Shown: positions 16,640 to 25,302 of the stretch, piece by piece
Layout: every line of letters begins with the position of its first letter
How positions within the stretch are numbered: the first letter of the stretch is position 1
Source of the DNA: Bacteroidia bacterium
GTDB lineage: Bacteria > Bacteroidota > Bacteroidia > NS11-12g > UBA9320
Reading direction: 5' to 3'
Length of the DNA stretch: 45,526 nucleotides
Assembly (NCBI GenBank): GCA_017640445.1
Contig: JAEPQQ010000006.1
Span: forward strand, 49,371 to 94,896
Position numbers and translations under genes: made by a program
The notes under the pieces: model-generated
The model's database searches: none
What the model was told of the DNA's origin: nothing
Seen by the model: only the letters and a program-made list of their open reading frames with translations

Positions 16640-18775
16640 ATGAAACGTTTAATAACTCGTAGTTTTAAAATTGTGTTGGTTGCAGCAACCGCCCTCTTAA
16701 TGGCATTTACCCCTTCTAAAAAGGAAGAAGGTATCTACCCATTGGCTCAATTAGGAAGCTTAGACCTTTCGAAGGCCGGGTTGGAAATTGCACAATCGGA
16801 TATTTATGAACCAGGCAAAGTTGGTCTTACCAACGCATTGGTTCGTTTAGGAGGTTGTACCGGGTCGTTCATTTCGGAAAAAGGACTGATCATTACCAAT
16901 CATCACTGCGTTTTTGGGGCTGTAGCATCTGCTAGTACGCCAGAAAATAATTATCTCGACAATGGGTTTTATGCTAAAAACGAGTCGGAGGAGATTAAGA
17001 CCTCTCTCCCATGCCGCATTACCTTGTCGTTCGACGACGTAAGTGACCGGGTACTGGAAGGTGTAAACGCGTCGGATGCACCGGAAGTGCAGCAAGCAAC
17101 AATCGAGAAAAACCTGGAGGCTGTTACTAAGGAAGAACAAGCCAAACACCCGGAGTTAAAGATCGAGATATCAGAAATGTTTGTTGGCAAGTACTACACG
17201 TTGTTTCGCTATAAAATGCTTGATGATGTTCGGTTGGTATACGTACCACCAAAGGCCGTAGGTAAATTTGGAGGTGAAACCGACAACTGGGTGTGGCCAC
17301 GACACAACGGTGATTTCAGTATAGTTCGTGCCTATGAGAATGGTAAGCCATACGTACCGGAAAAGCACCTAAAAATTGATGTTAACGGTACCAAGGAAAA
17401 CGACTTTGTGTTCATACTGGGTTATCCGGGCAGAACCTATCGCCATGCACCGGCACAGTTTCTCACCTATCAGAACGATCATTTACTACCTGTAATATCA
17501 TCATGGTTTGATGAGCGAATTGACCTGCTTAAACAAGACGCTAAAGGCGATCCGGCAAAGCAACTCCGATATGCAAGTACGCTGGCTTCCTTGAGCAACA
17601 CAACCAAGAACTTTAAAGGTAAAATGCAAGGCTTCCGAAGAACCAATATTCTGGAGCAGCGATACTCCGAACAGGACAAGTTGGAGGCGTATATAGTAAA
17701 GACACGACACGGTCTTGAATACAAGGATGTTATCCCAAGAATTCGTGAGCTATACAAGGAGAAAAATGCCATGGCAGATGATTTCATTTTGCTTAATCAA
17801 ATGCACTCGGCTTCGGGCATGTTCCACACAGCACATATGCGCAATGTGTTAAATGCAGAATACATGGCTACCGACAAGGCAAACCGAAAAGCGTGGTTAG
17901 AAGAGTCGGGTGAAATTGCGGCCAATGTGAAGTCGCGATACCGTTTTATTTCGGTTGAAATGGACAAAAAGCTGTTCAGTTCGCTTTTGTACCGGGTTTA
18001 CAGCACGGGCAATGGACGGACCGACGAAGTAATGAAATACCTTGGGTTAACCAACCCATCAAAGAAAGATGTGTATGAAGCTATTTCCAAAATCTGGGAA
18101 TCGAGTAAATATGCACAGCGTGATAAAATGACCAACCTTATTGACGCCAAGTTCTCTAAGTTCTTGCAATTGAAGGACCCCATTCAGGACATCGCACGTA
18201 TGTTGGCGCCACACACTGAGGTAATGGGCGATCGATGGGGTAAAATTGAAACCGAACTAAATACACTTTTGCCTCGATTGGCTGAGTTAAAGCAGAGTTT
18301 CTATGGCGGTACTTTTGTTCCAGATGCCAATTCAACCTTACGTCTTACCTATGGTTATGTTAAAGGATACAGTCCAAGTGATGGCGTATACAACGATCCG
18401 TTTACAACACTTGACGGAATCATTGAAAAGGCAACAACCACCGGCGATTACTACATGCCCGAAAACATTCTGGAGAAGTATAAGACGGTGCACGCCAACG
18501 ATAACCTAAAGCACCCTGAAAAGGGTCAGGTAGTGGTTGGAGTATTGTACAACCTTGACACCACCGGTGGAAACAGTGGAAGTCCTATTCTAAATGCACG
18601 TGGTGAATTAGTTGGGGTGAACTTTGACCGCGCCTTCTCTGCAACCATCAATGATTTTGAGTGGAATGAGTCGTACAGTCGATCTATTGGGGTTGATATT
18701 CGCTACGTATTATACGTAATGAAGTATGTCAATCATGCTGACGCTGTTCTCGACGAATTGGGAATCGACCTATAG
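16640..18775 (+). CDS. S46 family dipeptidyl-peptidase, DPP11-like (acidic P1 preference predicted)
   Basis: A 711-residue protein of normal S46 length with a signal peptide (1-23, ending AFTP). The catalytic His motif TNHHC is at 86-90, the Asp region is in TDNWVWPRHNGDFS, and the nucleophile is S646 in GGNSGSP. Family knowledge: a residue 18 positions after the serine (673 in P. gingivalis numbering) is Arg in DPP11 and Gly in DPP7. Here it is R664, within VNFDRAF, so cleavage after Asp or Glu is predicted. It should work in the periplasm, releasing dipeptides for uptake. There is no T9SS domain. It lies nine bases after mlaF, whereas the DPP7-like paralogue is at 25303. Confidence 0.93.
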   Translation: MKRLITRSFKIVLVAATALLMAFTPSKKEEGIYPLAQLGSLDLSKAGLEIAQSDIYEPGKVGLTNALVRLGGCTGSFISEKGLIITNHHCVFGAVASASTPENNYLDNGFYAKNESEEIKTSLPCRITLSFDDVSDRVLEGVNASDAPEVQQATIEKNLEAVTKEEQAKHPELKIEISEMFVGKYYTLFRYKMLDDVRLVYVPPKAVGKFGGETDNWVWPRHNGDFSIVRAYENGKPYVPEKHLKIDVNGTKENDFVFILGYPGRTYRHAPAQFLTYQNDHLLPVISSWFDERIDLLKQDAKGDPAKQLRYASTLASLSNTTKNFKGKMQGFRRTNILEQRYSEQDKLEAYIVKTRHGLEYKDVIPRIRELYKEKNAMADDFILLNQMHSASGMFHTAHMRNVLNAEYMATDKANRKAWLEESGEIAANVKSRYRFISVEMDKKLFSSLLYRVYSTGNGRTDEVMKYLGLTNPSKKDVYEAISKIWESSKYAQRDKMTNLIDAKFSKFLQLKDPIQDIARMLAPHTEVMGDRWGKIETELNTLLPRLAELKQSFYGGTFVPDANSTLRLTYGYVKGYSPSDGVYNDPFTTLDGIIEKATTTGDYYMPENILEKYKTVHANDNLKHPEKGQVVVGVLYNLDTTGGNSGSPILNARGELVGVNFDRAFSATINDFEWNESYSRSIGVDIRYVLYVMKYVNHADAVLDELGIDL

Positions 18776-18811
18776 TTTCCAACGAAAAGTCGATCCCCTC
18801 TCCCATTGTTA

Positions 18812-21800
18812 TTATTCAAGTACAATAAGCTTGAAGGTATAGCGGTTTGTATTCGTTAAAGCTACCAACGAGTATAACCCAGGCTTTACGTTAGAAACGT
18901 CTAAGCTACTTAGAGTTTGATCAACGGGTACTGAAACCTGTCTGCCCATTGCATCCATTAAAAACACATCAACAATCGGTGCAGGGTCGTTGGTGTTAAT
19001 TCTAACCATGTGGTTAGCCGGGTTCGGATGGATCATTGCCCAGAAACCAGTCTTTTCTATCGCATTAACACTCAACTTATCCGGGTGCACAACCTGTATG
19101 CTAAAACCATCGGCTTTTAGCAGATTACCGTCCTTGTTCATGCCCACCGAATCGCAATAAACCGACTTACAATTGGCATTACTTACCTCAAGACACACAT
19201 CGTATTTTCCGAATTTGGCGTACACATGATCCGGGTATTGCTTATGGGCACTGTCGCCGTCTCCAAATTCCCAAACGTAATCCAGGTTGCTGCCAGTGCT
19301 TTGGTCAACCACCCAAACACCAAATTGGTGGAACGTATCTTTTACTGCATAAAACCTGGCATTACAAGCCATCGGGTTGATGGCCCTGCACAATGACAAC
19401 TCGCAACCTCTTACGTCGTTCTTAACCTTAAGACATACATCGTACACTTTGTTTTGCTTGTATCCGTGTATAGGATTGATATCTACACTTGAATCTCCAT
19501 CGCCAAACTTCCAAACCAAGCTTAATGAATCGCCTAGTTCAGGACCAAAGAGATGAAGGGTATCGTTGTTCACGTTGTAGTCGAATTGGATTTCGGGAAG
19601 AAGCTGCCCAAAGTCATAATTTTCCTCCGTGGCAAACGAATAACCAAAGTTGGTAGTATACACTGTTTTTAAGGTATAAGTGCCCTTCGCATAGGTATGT
19701 TTCACGCTATCACCTATTACGGTCTCGGTAGAATCTCCATCGCCCCAAACGTATTTGACGCTTGCGATGCTGTCGTAATTCGTAATAAGTACACCACAGC
19801 TGTTTCTCAACTCAACCGTGGACGTATTTTTGATTTCGATGGTGTGTTTGCAGTCGTTCGTAACATCAAACCGAATATCGGTTTCCTCAATCAGTGAAGA
19901 TTTTTCAACGCCAATGGTTGAATATCTGAAACTTGCCTGAATCTCACTTCCGTTGCTGCTCACCGAGATAACTCGTCCGTTGAAGTACCCAGCTGTGTCT
20001 GGAACATGTTTGAAGCGAGCCAGCTTATTGTGCCAGTCATATACTGTGTCAATTTTATCCTTGGTATTTCGTTCATCCCAGTCAATCATCAGTTTGTCTT
20101 TAGAACCATTTGTGATCAAATCATACCAATCCCGATTTCGATCCCATAAATGAGTACCATTTAACTTCTCCCATTTACCATTTTCCTTGAATGACACATC
20201 ACTAATTGCAGCTGTAGCGCTATATCCGTAATTAACTATTTTTTGATGCGCAACTGAGTCCACATAATCGACTTTATTCGAATCCAGGTAAAAGGCTTTT
20301 ACATCAATGACTATGGTATCTGCATAGCCATTCGGTGCGCTTCCGAACAGATATTGACTTTTTTCCAAATTGCCTTCGCTCATGTTATGGACAAACACAT
20401 GATGACGTTCTGGTGGAAATGAAAAGGTCTCACTTGAAAATGGCTCCGCATGACCTGCACGATCCTGTAACACAAAACAACTTATATGGTCTTCATAAAG
20501 GTTTGAATTCGAGTCGCTTAAGTAAGAATAAACCTTGTTCAGGTCTCTTTGAACAAATCGGAAATCACCGTTGGGAAGTTGACCAACCAGGCTCGTGTCT
20601 GCCGCGTGCTTAACCTTCTTGTCTTTCATTCGCAATTCAAAGGCCGATTCTATTAGTGAACTCATTCCAGTGGTATCAAAGAGCGTACTTACTGTTCCAT
20701 CCCCAAATGACTGTATTAGTAGGCTATCACTAACCAAATCCGGGTCAATACCCTGGGCATGCATCCAACGATACGCTTCTCTGGGGAGTTTCTCACGTGC
20801 AATAACGGGATACACATTGTACGTTGATGTTACAATCGTTGTGGTATCAGGCTTGTGTATACCATCACCATCGACTCGTACCAACTCCGAACGATGGGAT
20901 TTGCCCGTTGTATTTGGTATAAACTGATTTAACTTTTCTTCGTACCAGCTACCTCTTCCATAGACGTAAAAGCCAAATTCATTGGGTCTCTGATTTTTGT
21001 TTTTAAATCGAACCGTTACTGAATTACTGTCTTTATAATCAGGAACACCATCAATCAGATCAAACTGTAAGTCGAAAAGTGATGCCTGAAAACGATTGCC
21101 AATCAACACCGTATCAGCACATTTCTTAGCACTGCCGGTCTGGGAATACCCCAGAGAAGCTATGATTCCAATGTCTTTGGTAGTTGTTTTACCGAGCTTC
21201 AAATTCTCTGGAACACGGGCGTAAACCTCGTCAGGGAATCGACCGCAGAAATAGACATAAGAGCCCAAGTCTGTACCTAAAAGAGGTGTAGAACCTGCAT
21301 GACCCGAAAGATCTAACCACTTGGGTTTGTTGTCTCCAGCCTCATAGGTGATCTTGTATTGGGGGTAAGTGACCCCATCGTTACCTCGAGCAAGATTGAT
21401 GCGTATACCTGCTTCTCTCTTTTGTGGAAACATAGTTCCGTAGAACGGTGAAACCAAAACACTGGAGGCATTGGGAGTGCTATTTACAATGGGAATCGAG
21501 TCTATATCGAAACAGCCAGATTTGCTGGTAGCGGTCAGACTTGCCCAATATGGTTTCATAATAAAGTCATCAAACAGCTCTCGGTGTCTCTGAACGTCAT
21601 TAGTATCTACCAATATGCGTTGATATATACCAGAAGAATTTACCTCTCCAGTAACCAGTGATACGTTCTTAGAATAGTAGAATTTATGGTAGATACTGTC
21701 CACCAACATGTATTTGTGCTTTGGTGTTGTATCTCTCGAATAATTACAATTACGTCCGACGTTAACACCGTTCTTGGTGTCCGTTGTACATTGCTCGGCA

Positions 21801-22630
21801 TATTGATCACCAAAATTCCATAAATAAGAGACATCAAATTTGTCGGGATACGTTGAATTATTAGTAAAAAAAACGGTGTCGTAGGCATCACACTGAAACT
21901 GTTGATCCCAATGTACATTGTTGGGAAATCTGTTAATCAGTGCCCTTACCGCTGTGGCCTTTACAATAAATGTATCCCTCATGTTTGGGCATGTTGAATA
22001 ACGAGCACGACTGTTAGCGATTACATAAGAGTCTTCAGAAGGAGGGTCGGCTTCAAACTGATTGGTGGTTTCAAATGGACCGGCCTTGCCAATTGGATGA
22101 ATCGTCCATGTAGGTGGTTCAAATCGGAATTTACTCCCTTTATATTGAGCCAAGTCCGAAGTAAAAATGAGTTTTTTTGTACCACAACTGTTGGTATTAA
22201 GCAACTTAATCTTCATGGTACTTTTTACAAGGAGTTGAAACGCCGTCGTGTCTTTAAAGCCATTCTTTAGCTCTACCGTAAACTGTAGGTCGTACAAACC
22301 ATCCTTTTTATACAAATGGCCGGGAATCCTTCCGTTTGAGTTCCCCCAATGGGCCGAGTTGTTCGAAGGACTTCCATTGATTACAGCGCCATCTCCAAAA
22401 TCCCAACGAAACGACTTTACGCTGTCAAGTGGGAACGTACTGGAATTAGATAATCCAACCGGGTATTCCTTACACACTGCTACCCCATGCCCTATTCGAA
22501 GATCAGGAGCCTGACCACATTGGGCAAATGCGCTTCCGTCGAATAACAGCAATAGGGTAATGGACAGAAGCATGGTTCTTGAAAATAGATAAACCGTCCT
22601 CAGTATTGAGAAGGAAAGTTTGGTGTTCAT
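18812..22630 (-). CDS. large secreted PKD-domain protein with T9SS sorting domain
   Basis: A 1272-residue protein with a signal peptide (hydrophobic core about 16-36, ending AFAQ). At least five PKD-type units are seen from their WxFGDG or WGDGD motifs: one near the N terminus (RWDFGDG), one soon after (YLWNFGD), and three close together near the C terminus (YVWGDGDS, LVWKFGDGDS, YVWEFGDGDS). Between them lies a long region with no recognised domain. It ends with a T9SS domain (MIHPNPANHM, then GLYSLVAL). The role is probably surface adhesion or a gliding-type matrix, but no binding residue can be named. The ATG at 22630 is preferred over TTG at 22675. It lies downstream of the beta-helix gene on the same strand with a 102-base gap. 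Confidence 0.85.
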   Translation of the reverse strand: MNTKLSFSILRTVYLFSRTMLLSITLLLLFDGSAFAQCGQAPDLRIGHGVAVCKEYPVGLSNSSTFPLDSVKSFRWDFGDGAVINGSPSNNSAHWGNSNGRIPGHLYKKDGLYDLQFTVELKNGFKDTTAFQLLVKSTMKIKLLNTNSCGTKKLIFTSDLAQYKGSKFRFEPPTWTIHPIGKAGPFETTNQFEADPPSEDSYVIANSRARYSTCPNMRDTFIVKATAVRALINRFPNNVHWDQQFQCDAYDTVFFTNNSTYPDKFDVSYLWNFGDQYAEQCTTDTKNGVNVGRNCNYSRDTTPKHKYMLVDSIYHKFYYSKNVSLVTGEVNSSGIYQRILVDTNDVQRHRELFDDFIMKPYWASLTATSKSGCFDIDSIPIVNSTPNASSVLVSPFYGTMFPQKREAGIRINLARGNDGVTYPQYKITYEAGDNKPKWLDLSGHAGSTPLLGTDLGSYVYFCGRFPDEVYARVPENLKLGKTTTKDIGIIASLGYSQTGSAKKCADTVLIGNRFQASLFDLQFDLIDGVPDYKDSNSVTVRFKNKNQRPNEFGFYVYGRGSWYEEKLNQFIPNTTGKSHRSELVRVDGDGIHKPDTTTIVTSTYNVYPVIAREKLPREAYRWMHAQGIDPDLVSDSLLIQSFGDGTVSTLFDTTGMSSLIESAFELRMKDKKVKHAADTSLVGQLPNGDFRFVQRDLNKVYSYLSDSNSNLYEDHISCFVLQDRAGHAEPFSSETFSFPPERHHVFVHNMSEGNLEKSQYLFGSAPNGYADTIVIDVKAFYLDSNKVDYVDSVAHQKIVNYGYSATAAISDVSFKENGKWEKLNGTHLWDRNRDWYDLITNGSKDKLMIDWDERNTKDKIDTVYDWHNKLARFKHVPDTAGYFNGRVISVSSNGSEIQASFRYSTIGVEKSSLIEETDIRFDVTNDCKHTIEIKNTSTVELRNSCGVLITNYDSIASVKYVWGDGDSTETVIGDSVKHTYAKGTYTLKTVYTTNFGYSFATEENYDFGQLLPEIQFDYNVNNDTLHLFGPELGDSLSLVWKFGDGDSSVDINPIHGYKQNKVYDVCLKVKNDVRGCELSLCRAINPMACNARFYAVKDTFHQFGVWVVDQSTGSNLDYVWEFGDGDSAHKQYPDHVYAKFGKYDVCLEVSNANCKSVYCDSVGMNKDGNLLKADGFSIQVVHPDKLSVNAIEKTGFWAMIHPNPANHMVRINTNDPAPIVDVFLMDAMGRQVSVPVDQTLSSLDVSNVKPGLYSLVALTNTNRYTFKLIVLE

Positions 22631-22732
22631 AATTGTTCGTCTTAGTTGCAGTGCAAATTTCAACTTTTTAAACAACTTGAAAGAGAGGCGGTTAATTCCT
22701 GACTATTTCCAATATGCCTGAAAAAAGGGGCA

Positions 22733-25186
22733 TCAAGGGAGTTTAACCAACTTAACTAACTGATTATCAAATCGAAATATGTAGACACCTTGCTTTATAT
22801 GACGGAGGTCGTACTCCCTCATAATAAGCCCATTTCTTGCCGTTCTCTTTATCAAACGTACCGAATACTGTCTCCCAGAGACATCCACGAGTTGGTCAAT
22901 TGCCATAGAGGTATAAACCCTTGTGGAAGCAGGATTCGGATATAGCAAGACGGTTGGCTCCGGCTTCGAAACCAGTTGCACCGAGCTGGTACTGTCTATG
23001 TTAGATTCACGAGCTCCAATATCAGGAGCACGACCTTTGAAGTCGTAGAACCCATGAACCACCTCACCATTTTCGATAAGTCTGCTTGTGCTAATCAATG
23101 CAAAGTCATCATGTGCTTCGTCAACAAACTGTGGATCCAATTGTAGTGCATTTTGAACCCGGATCGAGGTTGTATTCATGGCTCCGGACCACTTAGCCAT
23201 TAACGAATCGAGATCAAAAACATCTTCACAATTATATTGTCCATGCACCTCTTTTATCTCCAAAAGTGGCTGATTTCCTGAATAGTAACAATCTGAAGCA
23301 GAGCTAAACTGGAAGTTGGTGTCCAGTTGTCCAGGGCTTTGGTAAACCCCATTGTTAAAGAACAGTGTGTTGGATGGGTTATAAAAGATGTTGTTTCTGA
23401 AGTCAATGTGTTTCCATTCGTCGTCCCACAAGTACTGCACGAAAGAATTACTATCCGTGCTGTGAAAAGTATTATTGACAAAATGAAGCCTGGACGCATC
23501 TGGCACCACATCACCAATATTTGATTTTATTCCAACGCCCTGAGAACGATATTGAGAAGGTGGTTCGCATCGAACCAAATAAGTGTCGTCCTTTGTGTTT
23601 CGCCGGCTGATAGTATGGTGAATTGTGTTTCGGTAAAAATATGCGGGTCCAAGCCTTGGAGGAGCTATGGATATGGAAGAAACATTACTATCCAGAACGT
23701 TACCCCACACTTTCAGGTTGGAGAATAACCCGTCAAATTCAACGCCATCGAAACAGTTGGAGACACTGTTTTGGTAAAAGTCCATGTTATAAATACCTGT
23801 GGTCAATGTTCTGAAACCTATTCCATCTCCAATTCCCTGTATTATGTTGTATCGATAGACTACGTTTTGCGACCCATTGGCTCCCTCGCTGTAATGAATA
23901 CCAGCATTTTCCAGAGATCGTCCCATACTGGTTGGGTACAGTTGATTCTGATTCGAAACCGTTTTTTTGATCATGGCGTGACTCCAATCGCCAATGTTGT
24001 CGAGAAACGTACAATGTTGTACGGTAAGATTGCTGCACCCGCCCTGAAACTGAAGCGGAACATCGTTGAATCGGAATTCACAACTGTCAAGCACCACCTC
24101 ATTGCAGTTCCGAATGCCGAGGCAATTGGCAACATAGCCACCACTGAGGTCAACACGACTTTTACCAAAGTGTTGAAACACAAGGCCTTTTATTCTCAGA
24201 AATACGTTTTTCCCATTGCCCTGGATTGTTAATCCCCGAAATTGGGATGATAAGATGACTTCCGCGGTATCCGGGTCGACCCCCTCCCTGGTTTTGAGAT
24301 AAATACTATTGGCATTACGACAAAAACCGTCACTTCCAAAATTAAGTGCCGTAAGGTGATAATTACCGAGAAATGCGTTTGAACCAACCGTGGAATATGG
24401 ATACAGACGTTGATTATTAAGAACCATCAAGTTGGTGTAAGCCACCTCTGATGGAAGTGTGGCACTATACATGAGTGAGTCTCCTGTGTTTTGTTTCCAG
24501 TTAAGCTTACTGTAATAGCCACCATCGATCACAGGTCGGGCGTTGGGGGCTGCCCGAATGATAATCGGCTGTTTATCATCACAATCCACATAAAGATTGA
24601 GCGTCATATCGCCCGCAGGGTATGATCCACCTTTCAAAAGCACGGTTGACCCGCAACTCAATCCAGATTTAAGTAACGTCTTGAGATCACCAGGCGTTGA
24701 TTCGGTATAGGCGGTGCCACTTCCATCCGGGCTTACCCAAAAAACATGGGTAGTTGGAGGAAAATAGGGCTCAGTTCGTGTTACAAACGATTGTTCCTGA
24801 ATAATTAAACTGTCCAGTACCGGCGTCTGGTCAATAATAACACCCCGGACAAAATACTTTGTTTCAGGCTCCAGGTGAAACAGACTGGTTCGAAATGAGA
24901 CGGTGTTACCATACTCGGTCAGGTCGGCTTCAAACGCCTTTAACCAAGTTGTTTGTCCGTCCTGTCGGTACTCCACTTTACATTCGGAGGAAAGGTCTGA
25001 ATCCCAGGAGGCAGGCAGATCTATTCGAATGGCTGCAGAATGATAATTGGCCGAACACGTTGTGACCTGTGCGTTTAACAGAGTCGTATAGGTGGCCGTT
25101 AAGCCCGTTAACAAAAATCGTATGTTACACCAACGAATCACCAGATGCACGAATTTAGTAAATATGTGATGGAGGTAATGGTTCAT
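22733..25186 (-). CDS. secreted right-handed beta-helix protein with FN3-like N terminus and T9SS sorting domain
   Basis: An 817-residue protein. The signal peptide is unusually long (hydrophobic part about 22-38, ending LNAQ). A fibronectin type III-like domain (about 40-135) precedes a right-handed parallel beta-helix (about 145-690). The helix starts with the pattern VFWVSPDGSG and contains VLLKGGSYPAGD and repeated N-rich turns such as NCNEVVLDSCEF and CSNLTVQHCTF. The C-terminal T9SS domain is VLLYPNPASTRVY with GVYIFRFDNQ. The fold is shared by pectate lyases, alginate lyases and epimerases, so polysaccharide binding or cleavage is likely; no catalytic set is identifiable by eye. The last 60 residues are the secretion signal. 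Confidence 0.82.
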   Translation of the reverse strand: MNHYLHHIFTKFVHLVIRWCNIRFLLTGLTATYTTLLNAQVTTCSANYHSAAIRIDLPASWDSDLSSECKVEYRQDGQTTWLKAFEADLTEYGNTVSFRTSLFHLEPETKYFVRGVIIDQTPVLDSLIIQEQSFVTRTEPYFPPTTHVFWVSPDGSGTAYTESTPGDLKTLLKSGLSCGSTVLLKGGSYPAGDMTLNLYVDCDDKQPIIIRAAPNARPVIDGGYYSKLNWKQNTGDSLMYSATLPSEVAYTNLMVLNNQRLYPYSTVGSNAFLGNYHLTALNFGSDGFCRNANSIYLKTREGVDPDTAEVILSSQFRGLTIQGNGKNVFLRIKGLVFQHFGKSRVDLSGGYVANCLGIRNCNEVVLDSCEFRFNDVPLQFQGGCSNLTVQHCTFLDNIGDWSHAMIKKTVSNQNQLYPTSMGRSLENAGIHYSEGANGSQNVVYRYNIIQGIGDGIGFRTLTTGIYNMDFYQNSVSNCFDGVEFDGLFSNLKVWGNVLDSNVSSISIAPPRLGPAYFYRNTIHHTISRRNTKDDTYLVRCEPPSQYRSQGVGIKSNIGDVVPDASRLHFVNNTFHSTDSNSFVQYLWDDEWKHIDFRNNIFYNPSNTLFFNNGVYQSPGQLDTNFQFSSASDCYYSGNQPLLEIKEVHGQYNCEDVFDLDSLMAKWSGAMNTTSIRVQNALQLDPQFVDEAHDDFALISTSRLIENGEVVHGFYDFKGRAPDIGARESNIDSTSSVQLVSKPEPTVLLYPNPASTRVYTSMAIDQLVDVSGRQYSVRLIKRTARNGLIMREYDLRHIKQGVYIFRFDNQLVKLVKLP

Positions 25187-25246
25187 CTGGTCGTCGAAAA
25201 TTTATGTTCCTGTGTCTAATGCTCTTCCACTACTCATATTAAGGTG

Positions 25247-25254
25247 TATTTTCG
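25247..25254 (+). promoter_or_regulatory. probable -7 box of the DPP7-like gene
   Basis: TATTTTCG differs from TAnnTTTG by one base and lies about 50 bases ahead of the ATG at 25303, giving a leader of roughly 43 bases. The same TATTTTCG form occurs at 43838-43845 ahead of the SDR gene. Confidence 0.4.
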
Positions 25255-25302
25255 CAACCGATTTAAAAATTAGATCACTATCTCAATAAAATATCGTAAA
25301 AA

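Noticed and set aside
22714-22733. Small inverted repeat (ATGCC/GGCAT) between the two large cargo genes, considered as a terminator
   Set aside because: The stem is only five or six base pairs with no T run after it on either strand, so it is not convincing.
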